Shown here piece after piece: positions 34,074 through 42,666 of a DNA stretch of 64,000 nt. Made by a program: the position numbers and the translations under genes. The notes beneath the pieces were generated by a model. The model searched no databases, was not told the origin of the DNA, and saw only the letters and a program-made list of their open reading frames with translations. The stretch is taken from the NCBI RefSeq assembly GCF_003610195.1, contig NZ_RAPO01000002.1:930001-994000 (forward strand), written 5' to 3'. Position 1 is the first letter of the stretch. Every line of letters starts with the position of its first letter. Origin of the DNA: Halopiger aswanensis. Lineage in GTDB: Archaea; Halobacteriota; Halobacteria; Halobacteriales; Natrialbaceae.

Positions 34074-35756
34074 TTACGACTCCTCCTCGTCGCCCCGCAT
34101 CACGGCGTAGCCGGCGAGTCCCGAGAGGCCGGCAAGCCCCGTAGCGACGCCGAGGCCCGGAACGCTGTCGTCGGTGTCCCCGATCCCGTCGGCGCCGCCC
34201 TCATCGTCACCGCTCCCGTCGGCATCGCCGCCGTCGCTCGAGTCGCCGTCGCTCGAGTCGCCGTCTGAACTGCCACCCGAGTCGCCCTCGAGCGTCAGTT
34301 CGACGGTCTCGCCGCCGTCCGAAACCGTCGCCGCGGTCGTCGTCTCCGCGCCGTCGTACCGGGCGGTGATCTCGTACTCGCCCTTGAACGCCCGCGTTTC
34401 GTAGACGCCGCCGTCGGTCTCGCCCGTTTCGTCGGTCCACCACTCGTCGAAGACCAGGTCCGTGTAGTGGTCGTGGGCCGGCTTTGTGTTCCAGTCCAGA
34501 TCGAAGAGGACGCCGTCGGGTTCGGAGCCGTCGAAGTCCGGGGCCCAGTGGACGCCGTCCCAGTGGCCCCACACGAGGAACGAGTCGGTGTCGGGGTGGC
34601 TGAACCACGTCTTCAGGAAGGTTCGGAGGAACTCGCCCTGTTCCTCGGGGCTCTCCCAGTCGCCCTGGAAGGTGTCGAACTCGGTCGCCCGGAAACCCGC
34701 GCCGTAGCCCTCGTAGCGCTCGAGGTCGGCGAGGAGTTCGTCGGGTTCCAGCGTCTCGTCGGCGGCGAAGTGACACTGGAAGCCGATTCCGTCGAGGTCG
34801 ATCCCGCGCTCGTTGACCAGGTAGTCGATCTGGCGCTCGTACTCGGCCTGGGTGTCGTCGTAGCCGCCCTCGAGCGCGTTGTAGTCGTTGACGGCGATCT
34901 CGACGCCGTACTCGTCGGCGACTTCCTCGGCGTGCTCGTACCAGTCGCCGAGGATCTCCGCGGTGGTCGGGTCGACGTCTTCGCCCTCGACGGCCTCGAT
35001 CATGGCCGTCTCGTGGAGGACCTCGTTTTTGACCTCCCACTCTTTGATGTCCTCGCCGTAGTGGGAGATGATCTCCTCGATGTGCTCGTTCGCGCGCTCG
35101 ACGACGTACTCCGGGTCGTGGTCGGGGTCGGTCGCGCCGCCGGCCTCCCACTCGATCCCCATCGCCTCGACGACGTCGGCCGGGATCGCCCAGGCGCCGA
35201 CGTTGCCCCACAGGCAGACGTGGCCGCGAACGTCCATATCGCGCTCGACTGCCCAGTCGACCGCGTTGTCCGCGATTTCCTGGTTGTCCTCCCACTGGTT
35301 CCACTTGTGGAGGTTCTCGAGAACGACCGTGTTGAACAGGTCCGCGACGGTCTCGCGGTACTGCTGTCGGTCCTCCTCGTCGAATTCCGTGCCGTCGGGC
35401 GCCTCGAGCGGACTTCCCCACTCGGTCCCCTCGGTGAGGAACTCCGCGTGGATCATCGTCCCGAAGTCGTACTCGTGGGCCTGCATTTCGACGTCGACCT
35501 CGGCACCGTCGAGTTCGGTCCCCTCGCCGTCGGTGACCCGCACCTCGAGGTCGGCAGTTCGGTGCTCCCGAATCCGCTCTTCGGCCGCAGTCTCCCAGTC
35601 GGTATCCTGGGCTGTCCCAGCGGCCGCTCTCGCAGTACCGGCACCGGTCCCGACGGCGCCGGCGACGCCGAGCGCCCCCAGCGACGCCAGAACCGGCCGG
35701 CGCCTGATCGTCTTCCGATCGCAGTATCGGCTGCTCTCCATGCTATCGTCTCGCAT
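34074..35756 (-). CDS. Secreted, C-terminally anchored GH10-type xylanase
   Basis: 560 residues. N-terminus: twin-arginine region (RKTIRRRPVLASLGALG) and a hydrophobic stretch ending ARAAAG. After a beta-rich module (LEVRVTDGEGTELDGAEVDVEMQ) comes a divergent GH10 barrel with RGHVCLWGN, the acid/base Glu in WEVKNEV (near 245), the nucleophile Glu in RATEFDT (near 359) and LVWGHWDGVHWAP. A second beta module precedes a Ser/Asp/Gly-rich repetitive linker (SSDGDSSDGDSSDGG) and a PGF-CTERM-like tail, VPGLGVATGLAGLSGLAGYAVM plus acidic end, suggesting archaeosortase-type processing and cell-surface attachment. The tail has Leu where the classic motif has Phe. It is probably the enzyme that first attacks xylan outside the cell. 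Confidence 0.88.
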   Translation of the reverse strand: MRDDSMESSRYCDRKTIRRRPVLASLGALGVAGAVGTGAGTARAAAGTAQDTDWETAAEERIREHRTADLEVRVTDGEGTELDGAEVDVEMQAHEYDFGTMIHAEFLTEGTEWGSPLEAPDGTEFDEEDRQQYRETVADLFNTVVLENLHKWNQWEDNQEIADNAVDWAVERDMDVRGHVCLWGNVGAWAIPADVVEAMGIEWEAGGATDPDHDPEYVVERANEHIEEIISHYGEDIKEWEVKNEVLHETAMIEAVEGEDVDPTTAEILGDWYEHAEEVADEYGVEIAVNDYNALEGGYDDTQAEYERQIDYLVNERGIDLDGIGFQCHFAADETLEPDELLADLERYEGYGAGFRATEFDTFQGDWESPEEQGEFLRTFLKTWFSHPDTDSFLVWGHWDGVHWAPDFDGSEPDGVLFDLDWNTKPAHDHYTDLVFDEWWTDETGETDGGVYETRAFKGEYEITARYDGAETTTAATVSDGGETVELTLEGDSGGSSDGDSSDGDSSDGGDADGSGDDEGGADGIGDTDDSVPGLGVATGLAGLSGLAGYAVMRGDEEES

Positions 35757-35781
35757 CGTATCTCCCCAGTCAAGACAGGCA

Positions 35782-35790
35782 ACTATAACG
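35782..35790 (-). promoter_or_regulatory. TATA box of the secreted GH10 gene
   Basis: CGTTATAGT on the minus strand, 26-34 nt upstream of ATG 35756. It supports MRDDSMESS as the start. Confidence 0.5.
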
Positions 35791-35948
35791 TTTTTTGTTC
35801 TAAGAAATGCCGCCTGTTTCGAGGGGAAGTTTCGAGGGGAAGAAATCTACGTAGTTGCACGTCGCCGACCCGACTCCGCACCGTTCGCGCGGTCCTCGAG
35901 TGCCGGCGCGGTCGCCTAACCGGGAACGTTTTTAGGGTGGTGTCACTC

Positions 35949-38036
35949 ATGGCCACACGAATGTTCGATACGACCTACGACGACTGCTGGCTCCGGTACG
36001 AGCGCGTCGACGACTCGAAGCGCGCGTCGTACCGCCGGCGACTCTCCCACGCGTACGTCTCCGAAGGTGCGCCGGAACTGGGCGCCGTTCGCGCCGAACT
36101 CCGAACGGGCCTCGAGGGCATGCTCGGCCGGGAACCGCACTGCTGGCAGCACCCGCCCCGATCGGTCGATAGCTTCCTCGTGATCGGCCACCCCGAGGAG
36201 ATGCGGCCGATTCACCAGGCGATCGAGCCGGACGAGGTCTGGGCCCTCCACGAGGACGGCTACGTCATCCGCACGGTCGAGTGGGAGGGCCACGAGTGTA
36301 CCGTCGTGACGGCCCCGAGCGACCGCGGGCTGGTGTACGGCACCTTCCACCTCCTGCGGCGCGTGGCGCTGGGGAAACCGATCGACGACCTCGACATCGT
36401 CGAGGAGCCCGCAAACAACTCCCGAATCATCAATCACTGGGACAACCCGTTCCGCCGCTCGGTCGAACGCGGCTACGCCGGCCAGTCGATCTTCGACTGG
36501 GAGCGCCTGCCCGACGTCCGCGAGCGGTACTACGACTACGCGCGCCTGCTCGCGTCGGTCGGTATCAACGGCGTCGTGCCGAACAACGTCAACACGGGCA
36601 TTCCCTCGCGGCCGACCGCCAATGACGCCGTCGCCGAGCGGGCCGGCTGGCAACTGCTCGAGTCCGAGAACTTAGAGAAACTCGAGGCGCTGGCCTCGGT
36701 CTTCCGCCGCTACGGCATTCAGATCTACCTCTCGATCAACTACGCCGCGCCGATCCGGCTGGGCGACCTCGAGACGGCCGACCCGCACGATCCGGAGGTC
36801 CGCCAGTGGTGGCAGGACAAGGTCGACGAGATTTACGAGATCGTTCCGGACTTCGGCGGCTTCCTCGTCAAGGCCGACTCCGAGGGCCAGCCCGGCCCCT
36901 ACGACTACAACCGGTCACATGCAGAGGGGGCGAACGTCCTCGGCGAAGCCTTCGAGGACCGCGACGGCCGCGTCTGGTGGCGCGCGTTCGTCTACTCCGA
37001 GCACGACGACCGCGCCGTCCAGGCCTACGAGGCCTTCGAACACATCGACGGCGAGTTCCACGACAAGGTCACCGTCCAGATCAAGAACGGCCCGATCGAC
37101 TTCCAGCAGCGCGAACCCGTCTCGACGCTGTTCGGCGCGATGCCCGAGACGAACCTCGGCTGCGAACTCCAGCTCACCGGCGAATACACCGGCCAGGGCG
37201 TCCACGCTACGTCCCACGTTCCGATGTGGAAGGAGGTCCTCGAGTTCGACACCTACGCCGACGGCGAGGGCACGCCGGTCAAGGACGTGCTCGCCGAGCG
37301 CGACGGGCAGGGCATCGCCGGGGTCGGCATCGTCGGCGAAGACCCCAGTTGGACCGGGAACCTCCTCCTCCAGTCGAACCTCTACGGCTTCGGCCGCCTG
37401 TGCTGGGATCCCGATCTCGAGTCGGGGGCGATCATCGAGGAGTGGGCGCGCCAGACGTTCGGCCACGACGAGGCGGTCGTCGAAACCGTCACGGAGATTC
37501 TGCTCGACTCCTGGCAGGCCTGTATCGACTACCACACCGGCGGTCTCGGACTGATGCACATGATGTACAACGGCGAGGATGCCCTCGAGAACCACTACGA
37601 TCCGGGCCCCGAGGAGTGGCCCGAGTACGTCGGCGCGACCGAGGACGGCATCGGCGTCGACCGCACCTCCGAGGGTAGCGGCTACGCCGCCCAGTACCGC
37701 GATCCGATCACCGAGCGGTACGACGATCCGGAGACCTGCCCGCGGGAACTCCTGCTGTTCTTCCACCACCTCCCCTGGGAGTACGAACTCGAGGACGGCC
37801 GAACCGTGATCCAGACGCTGTACGACAACTGCTACGCGGGCGTCGAGGAGGTCCGGGAACTGCGGGCGAAGTGGGAGTCGCTCGAAGGCGTCGTCGACGA
37901 GCAGCGGTATCGACACGTCACCGAGCGATTCGACGAACACGTCGTGCAGGCCCAGCGGTGGCGCGACCGGCTCTGTGAGTACTTCTACGAGCACTCAGGG
38001 GTTCCGGACGAGAAGGGGCGCGTTCCGCGGGAGTAA
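35949..38036 (+). CDS. aguA: GH67 alpha-glucuronidase
   Basis: 695 residues, the usual GH67 length. The N-terminal alpha/beta domain (to about residue 150) ends at VEEPANNSRIINHWDN. The barrel carries the conserved DFGGFLVKADSEGQPGPYDYNRSHAEGANVL (general-acid Glu in SEGQPGP), VQIKNGPIDFQQREPVSTLFG (catalytic Asp) and CELQLTGEYTGQG (catalytic Glu). All three catalytic acids of the family are therefore present. It removes (4-O-methyl)glucuronic acid from the non-reducing end of aldouronic oligosaccharides. No signal peptide, so intracellular. ATG 35949 gives a family-length protein with a TATA-like GTTTTTAGG about 20 nt upstream; the frame is open far upstream, but that part is antisense to the secreted xylanase gene. 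Confidence 0.94.
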   Translation: MATRMFDTTYDDCWLRYERVDDSKRASYRRRLSHAYVSEGAPELGAVRAELRTGLEGMLGREPHCWQHPPRSVDSFLVIGHPEEMRPIHQAIEPDEVWALHEDGYVIRTVEWEGHECTVVTAPSDRGLVYGTFHLLRRVALGKPIDDLDIVEEPANNSRIINHWDNPFRRSVERGYAGQSIFDWERLPDVRERYYDYARLLASVGINGVVPNNVNTGIPSRPTANDAVAERAGWQLLESENLEKLEALASVFRRYGIQIYLSINYAAPIRLGDLETADPHDPEVRQWWQDKVDEIYEIVPDFGGFLVKADSEGQPGPYDYNRSHAEGANVLGEAFEDRDGRVWWRAFVYSEHDDRAVQAYEAFEHIDGEFHDKVTVQIKNGPIDFQQREPVSTLFGAMPETNLGCELQLTGEYTGQGVHATSHVPMWKEVLEFDTYADGEGTPVKDVLAERDGQGIAGVGIVGEDPSWTGNLLLQSNLYGFGRLCWDPDLESGAIIEEWARQTFGHDEAVVETVTEILLDSWQACIDYHTGGLGLMHMMYNGEDALENHYDPGPEEWPEYVGATEDGIGVDRTSEGSGYAAQYRDPITERYDDPETCPRELLLFFHHLPWEYELEDGRTVIQTLYDNCYAGVEEVRELRAKWESLEGVVDEQRYRHVTERFDEHVVQAQRWRDRLCEYFYEHSGVPDEKGRVPRE

Positions 38037-38153
38037 CGACGGCGTCGCACGGTTTTCGCCTCGAGCCTCTCAAGAGACTCGAGGAACACGAGTCGAATTG
38101 GTGACGAGTGCGTGGGAAACCGGTGAAAAAGCCCCGCAGACGGTTCGACGACG

Positions 38154-38402
38154 TTACTCGAGCTTCGAGCGGCGAATGCGCCACTGGCGCAGCACTTCGG
38201 TGCTGTACGCGATGGTGTAGACGGCGATGTGACCGATCACGCAGATGATCAGCACGGCCATCGTGTACAGGGCCAGGAATCCGGCCCACGTGTTGGCGCC
38301 GAGGACGCTCGCGATAACTGCGAACGTAAACAGGACGCAGGCGATCGGCACGAGCGCCAGCAGGTACGGGTGCTCGAACTTCTCCATGTAAACGTCGATC
38401 AT
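38154..38402 (-). CDS. Small two-helix membrane protein
   Basis: 82 residues from ATG 38402 (MIDVYMEKFEHPYLL), with helices LALVPIACVLFTFAVIASVL and FLALYTMAVLIICVIGHIAVYTIAY and a basic C-terminus. A TGATATGG element about 27 nt upstream supports this start over the longer one at 38423. No family recognised. It sits between GH67 and the Opp ATPases. Confidence 0.6.
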   Translation of the reverse strand: MIDVYMEKFEHPYLLALVPIACVLFTFAVIASVLGANTWAGFLALYTMAVLIICVIGHIAVYTIAYSTEVLRQWRIRRSKLE

Positions 38403-38560
38403 GATAGAATGGGTCGGTGCCACACCATATCAATCATGCGGTCTGCCATCACGGCCGACCGGTTCGCCCCCGCGACTTGTTTCCTCGAACGGTGGCTACA
38501 CCGGCGCGAAGAGCGGCTCCCGTACGTTTATCTACGTAGACGCGCTAGTCGTTCGCATCG

Positions 38561-38788
38561 ATGTCACGCTCGAGCACTCACTCGCGCCAACCATCCAGTT
38601 ACAGCCAGCAGCTCTGGATGTGGATGTTTACCCTGTCAGTCGCGTTCCTGCTGTTGCTCGGCTGGTCGTTTCTCTACCTCGAGCCGGGAACGCCGTCGTA
38701 CGTCATCGGCCAGGTGAGTGCGGCGGCCCTTTCGGTGACGGCCGTCGGGACGGGACTCGCACTCTACTCCGACTGGGAACCGTTCTAG
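38561..38788 (+). CDS. Small two-helix membrane protein
   Basis: 75 residues: Ser-rich polar start, then WMWMFTLSVAFLLLLGWSFLYL and VIGQVSAAALSVTAVGTGLALY, ending DWEPF. GTTTATCTAC at 38526-38535 is a correctly spaced TATA-like box. Unknown function. It is divergent from the small membrane gene at 38154-38402. Confidence 0.6.
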   Translation: MSRSSTHSRQPSSYSQQLWMWMFTLSVAFLLLLGWSFLYLEPGTPSYVIGQVSAAALSVTAVGTGLALYSDWEPF

Positions 38789-38937
38789 CGGTCGGCGACG
38801 ATGCAGGATCGACGGTAACGGAACGGGAACTCGAGCGCAGAACCTCCATCGAGAGTCACAATCACAGGACGGTTGCAGATCGCAGGTAGTTCGCGAATGT
38901 CGATTCGATCTCGTCGGAAACTGCTACTAAAACGAGT

Positions 38938-40095
38938 TCAGTCGGCCGCCGAGGAATCGTCGATCGTCGACGACTCCTCGAAGGCATCTTCGTCGACGAG
39001 GTCCTCGCTCTCCCAGTACTCGTGGTCCTCGACCTCGCGGAAACACTTCGTCTTGTGGGGCTCGTCGCTGTCGCTCTCGTAGAACTCGGGTGACTGCTCG
39101 CGGCAGGCCTCCCGGGCCTTCGGACAGCGGGTGTGGAACCGACAGCCCGACGGCGGGTTCGTCGCGTCCGGGATGTCGATCTTCCGGACCGGCGGCGACT
39201 CGCGCATCGCCTGTTCGGCCTGTTCGGGGTCGAGTTCCGGCGTCGCCCACTGGAGCACCTTGGTGTAGGGGTGTTTGGGGTTCTGGATGATCTCCTCGGC
39301 CGTCCCCAGTTCGACCAGTTCGCCGAGGTACATCACGCCGATCTTGCCGCCGGACTTGCCGGCGAGGTAGCGGGCGTTCGCTAAGTCGTGGCTGATGAAC
39401 ACGAACGAGGTGTCGAAGATCTCCTGCAGTTCGAGGAAGAGATCCATCACGCCGATGCGAAGGGAGACGTCGAGCGCCGAGACGGCTTCGTCGGCGAGGA
39501 TGACCTCGGGCTCGACCAACAGCGCGCGGATCAGGGCGACGCGCTGCTGTTCGCCGCCCGACAGCTGGTGGACGTACCGCTCGGCGTAGTCCTCCGGCGG
39601 GCTGATCCCGGTCCGCTCGAGCAGTTTGAGGATCCGCCCGCGACGCTCGGCGTAGTTGAGTTCGGGGTGCCAGCGCTTCAGCGGGACCTCGAGGTTCTCG
39701 AGGACTGACCGGTAGGGGTTCAGCGCGGAGCCGGGGTCCTGGTGGATGATCTGCAGCGAGCGGCGGATCTCCTCGAAGGTGATGTCGTCGTCCTTCCCCT
39801 CGCGGACGTCCCAGATGTCGTGACCGCGGTACTCGACGGAGCCGTTCGTGGGCCGAGTCAGGCCGACCATCGTCTTGCCGAGGGTGGTCTTGCCGCTGCC
39901 GCTCTCGCCGACCAGCGCGAGGACGTCGTTCTCGCCGAGGTCCAGGCTGATGTCGTCGACGGCGTGGACGGTCGGGTCCTCCTCGAGGCCGAGCCGGTCG
40001 CTGAGCCACGACGGCGTCACGGAGTTCAGCATCGAGGAGTCCTCGAAGTGCACGTCGAGGTTCTGCACCGAGATCACGGGGTCGTCGTCGCTCAT
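38938..40095 (-). CDS. Opp/Dpp-type ABC transporter ATP-binding protein (OppF/DppF-like)
   Basis: 385 residues. Walker A GESGSGKTTLGKTM, Q-loop IIHQDPGSALNP, signature LSGGEQQRVALIRAL, Walker B VILADEAVSALD and switch ISHDLANARY. The C-terminal oligopeptide-family extension carries CRFHTRCPKAREAC, the cysteine-rich segment that in Opp/Dpp ATPases may bind an iron-sulfur cluster. It overlaps the upstream OppD-type gene by 4 nt, so the two subunits are coupled and should form a heterodimer. No permease is adjacent; the likely partner is the fused permease at 24912-26969. Substrate is probably a xylan oligosaccharide by context. Confidence 0.92.
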   Translation of the reverse strand: MSDDDPVISVQNLDVHFEDSSMLNSVTPSWLSDRLGLEEDPTVHAVDDISLDLGENDVLALVGESGSGKTTLGKTMVGLTRPTNGSVEYRGHDIWDVREGKDDDITFEEIRRSLQIIHQDPGSALNPYRSVLENLEVPLKRWHPELNYAERRGRILKLLERTGISPPEDYAERYVHQLSGGEQQRVALIRALLVEPEVILADEAVSALDVSLRIGVMDLFLELQEIFDTSFVFISHDLANARYLAGKSGGKIGVMYLGELVELGTAEEIIQNPKHPYTKVLQWATPELDPEQAEQAMRESPPVRKIDIPDATNPPSGCRFHTRCPKAREACREQSPEFYESDSDEPHKTKCFREVEDHEYWESEDLVDEDAFEESSTIDDSSAAD

Positions 40096-41153
40096 TCGTC
40101 GTCACCTCCGAAGGAGAGGGGGACCGCTTCGTCGGCCTGCTCCCAGTAGTGACAGCGGACCTCGTGGTCGTCGTTGACGGTGATAAACTCCGGATCGTCG
40201 ACCTCGCAGCGCTCGTCGCTGAGCGGACACCGCGGATGGTACGAACACCCCTGCGGGTGGCTCACCGGGTCCGGGCTCTCGCCCTCGATCGGCCGCATTT
40301 CGTCGAGCGAAATCTCGAGGTTCGGCGTCGACTTGAGCAGCGCCCGCGTGTAGGGGTGGACCGAGTTGCCGAGGATCTCGTTGGCCTCGCCGACCTCGAC
40401 GAACTCGAAGGCGTACAGCACCGCCAGCCGGTCGGCGAACCCGGAGACGATCGGCAGGTCGTGGCTGATAAAGACGAGCGTGACGTTGTACTTGTCCTTG
40501 ATGTCGTACAGCAGGTTCAAAATGGAGCGCTGCATCAACAGATCGAGCGCGGCGGTCGGCTCGTCCATGACGAGCACTTCCGGTTCGAGAATCAGGCTCA
40601 ACGCGATCAGCGCGCGCTGTTTCTGGCCCCCGCTGAGCTCGTGGGGGAACGAGGACATCATCCGGTCGGGCTCGAGGTGGAGATCCGAGAACAGTTCCCG
40701 CGCTCGCTCGAGACCCTCCGCCTTGTCCCAGTTGTGGGCGTCGAGGGTCTCCTCGAAGTGTTCGCCGATGCTCATCGTCGGGTTGAACGCGCTCATCGCG
40801 CCCTGGAAGACCATCGAGATCTTCTCCCAGCGCAGTTCGCGCAGTTCCCACGGCTCGAGGTTGAGCACGTCGACCGGTTCGCCGTCCTCCGGATAGAAGG
40901 TGATCTCGCCGGTCAAGATCCCCGGATCGACGACGGCGTCGAGCAAGGCGTCGGCGAACATCGACTTCCCGCTGCCGGACTCGCCGACGACGCCGAGGGT
41001 TTCCCCGCGGTGGATGTCCATACTGACGTCGTTGAGCACGTTCGACGTTCCCTTGTCCATCTCGAACCGAACGTTTGCGTTTCGAACCGTGATGACGGGA
41101 TCCGCCGCGGTTCGATCGTTCATCTCCGCCGTATCGAGCGTATTACTTGACAT
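40092..41153 (-). CDS. Opp/Dpp-type ABC transporter ATP-binding protein (OppD/DppD-like)
   Basis: 353 residues. Walker A GESGSGKSMFADAL, Q-loop MVFQGAMSAFNPTMSI, signature LSGGQKQRALIALSL, Walker B VLVMDEPTAALD, switch ISHDLPIVSGF, and the oligopeptide-transporter tail with CSYHPRCPLSDERCEV. First gene of the leftward ATPase pair. ATG 41153 was chosen; an in-frame GTG at 41159 adds two residues. A TATA-like ATATATAT at 41259-41266 would leave a leader of roughly 80 nt, unusual among the mostly leaderless genes here, so either regulation or a nearer unnoticed promoter is possible. Confidence 0.92.
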   Translation of the reverse strand: MSSNTLDTAEMNDRTAADPVITVRNANVRFEMDKGTSNVLNDVSMDIHRGETLGVVGESGSGKSMFADALLDAVVDPGILTGEITFYPEDGEPVDVLNLEPWELRELRWEKISMVFQGAMSAFNPTMSIGEHFEETLDAHNWDKAEGLERARELFSDLHLEPDRMMSSFPHELSGGQKQRALIALSLILEPEVLVMDEPTAALDLLMQRSILNLLYDIKDKYNVTLVFISHDLPIVSGFADRLAVLYAFEFVEVGEANEILGNSVHPYTRALLKSTPNLEISLDEMRPIEGESPDPVSHPQGCSYHPRCPLSDERCEVDDPEFITVNDDHEVRCHYWEQADEAVPLSFGGDDE

Positions 41154-41258
41154 GTTCACTCACCCTGTCGGACGATGTGTGCAACCGATTGGCACACAGT
41201 GTTGAGAGACCACAGACCGATGGCACGTGACATTCGATATCACGTTTGGGCTTTCGTC

Positions 41259-41266
41259 ATATATAT
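41259..41266 (-). promoter_or_regulatory. Candidate TATA box of the Opp ATPase pair
   Basis: ATATATAT, over 100 nt upstream of the first ATPase ATG, in a 280-nt divergent spacer with the xylose dehydrogenase gene. Assigned to the leftward genes because the rightward gene has its own element at 41402. Confidence 0.4.
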
Positions 41267-41401
41267 CATTCCATCATGTGAGACCCGGCGTTTTGGGGGC
41301 TAGCCGGAGACGAGCCGATCGTTCCACGGACCTCGGAGGCGACGGCCCGTGACGAATTGCCATCGGCCACCGGTCAGCACAGTGCGCACGTAACCGTAGC
41401 G

Positions 41402-41409
41402 ATTTATTA
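41402..41409 (+). promoter_or_regulatory. TATA box of the xylose dehydrogenase gene
   Basis: ATTTATTA, 25-32 nt before ATG 41434, the standard leaderless arrangement. Confidence 0.55.
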
Positions 41410-41433
41410 CGGGGTATCCGCAACCAACTGTAC

Positions 41434-42507
41434 ATGGGGTTAGACGACGTACGCGACTACCTAGAGTCGTTCACACATCGGGATTGGCAAGCGTCGGCGG
41501 ACGACGACGGCGTCGTCCGGTTCGCGCTGGTCGGCCTCGGATGGTGGACCAGAGAACGGGCGATGCCAGCGATCGAGAACTCGACGTTCTGCGAGACGAC
41601 CGTCGTCGTCAGCAGATCGGCGGCAAAGGCGGAACGGGTCGCCGCCGAGCACGACACCGTGGAGGCGGGACTGTCGGCCGAGGCGTTCCACGACGGCGCC
41701 GCTGTCGACGCCTACGACGCCGTCTACGTCTGCACGCCGAACGCTCGCCACCTCGAGTTCGTCGAGAGCGCGGCCGCCCACGACAAGGCGGTCCTCTGCG
41801 AGAAACCGATGGAGGCAACCCTCGAGCGCGCGGAGCGACTCGCGGACGCGGCAGCGGACGTGCCCGCGATGATCGCCTACCGGATGCACACGGAGCCGGC
41901 CGTCAGGCGAGCTCGCGAACTCGTTCGCGCGGGCTCGATCGGCGACCCCGTCCACGTGCACGGAAACATGTCCCAGTCGATCACCGGCTGGGGGCCCGAT
42001 CAGTGGCGGCTGGATCCCGACCTGGCCGGCCCCGGCACGAGCGTGACCGACCTCGGCATCTATCCGCTGAACACGACGCGGTTCGTCCTCGAGAGCGATC
42101 CGGTCGCCGTCCAGTCGATGATGGACTCGAGCCACGAGTACTTCGAGGACGTGCCCGACGAAGTCGCGAGCTTCAACGTGACCTTCGAGGACGGGACGCT
42201 CGCGAGTTGCACGGCCAGCCAGCACGCACACCTCGACAGTTTCCTGCGGATCGTCGGCAGCGACGGGCGCCTGTGCATCGAGCCCGCGTTCCACTCGGAG
42301 AGCAGCCTTCGAGCGACGGTCGGTGAGACGACGATCGACATCGAGACGCCGCAGGTCGACCAGATGGAAGAAGAGTTCGACTACTTCGCCGACTGCCTGC
42401 TCGACGATCGATCGGCGTACGCGACGCCCGAACACGGCCTCGTCGATATGCAGGCCATCGAAGCGATCTACGACGCCGCCGAGCGGAACGAGACGCGCAC
42501 GCTCTGA
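41434..42507 (+). CDS. xacA: D-xylose 1-dehydrogenase, Gfo6/XacA type
   Basis: 357 residues of the Gfo/Idh/MocA family. It has the characteristic haloarchaeal XDH N-terminus before the Rossmann fold: DYLESFTHRDWQ, then VRFALVGLGWWTRERAMPAIENSTFCETTVVVSR. The GLGWWT turn and the acidic/polar end of strand two fit the Haloarcula/Haloferax NADP-dependent xylose (arabinose) dehydrogenases. EKPMEATLERAERLAD holds the catalytic Lys; YRMHTEPAVRRARELV and GTSVTDLGIYPLNTTRF form the substrate domain. It oxidises D-xylose to xylonolactone, the entry step of the oxidative pathway. Divergent from the Opp ATPases and followed 159 nt later by the second Opp-type binding protein. Confidence 0.92.
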   Translation: MGLDDVRDYLESFTHRDWQASADDDGVVRFALVGLGWWTRERAMPAIENSTFCETTVVVSRSAAKAERVAAEHDTVEAGLSAEAFHDGAAVDAYDAVYVCTPNARHLEFVESAAAHDKAVLCEKPMEATLERAERLADAAADVPAMIAYRMHTEPAVRRARELVRAGSIGDPVHVHGNMSQSITGWGPDQWRLDPDLAGPGTSVTDLGIYPLNTTRFVLESDPVAVQSMMDSSHEYFEDVPDEVASFNVTFEDGTLASCTASQHAHLDSFLRIVGSDGRLCIEPAFHSESSLRATVGETTIDIETPQVDQMEEEFDYFADCLLDDRSAYATPEHGLVDMQAIEAIYDAAERNETRTL

Positions 42508-42634
42508 CGGAAAACAGATATAATGGTAAATCCGAATACTGGTGTGGCGCCGCGCCGGACTGGTTGAACCGATACTGGATGGTCTCGAACGATGTGGTAG
42601 CGTGCCCCCATTGTGTGTGAGACACCCCCGAAAC

Positions 42635-42645
42635 GTTTATAATGG
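42635..42645 (+). promoter_or_regulatory. TATA box of binding protein copy 2
   Basis: GTTTATAATGG, 22-32 nt upstream of ATG 42667, so this gene has its own promoter and is not simply co-transcribed with xacA. Confidence 0.55.
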
Positions 42646-42666
42646 ATAATATTACATATTAGGCCG

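Noticed and set aside
34235-34275. Short tandem repeat (GTCGCTCGAGTCGCC-like) as a CRISPR or mobile repeat
   Set aside because: It encodes the Ser/Asp/Gly linker of the secreted xylanase (SSDGDSSDGD), an ordinary protein linker repeat.
34467-35948. 494-codon upstream extension of the GH67 frame
   Set aside because: It is antisense to the secreted xylanase and has no GH67 similarity; ATG 35949 gives the family length and a local promoter.
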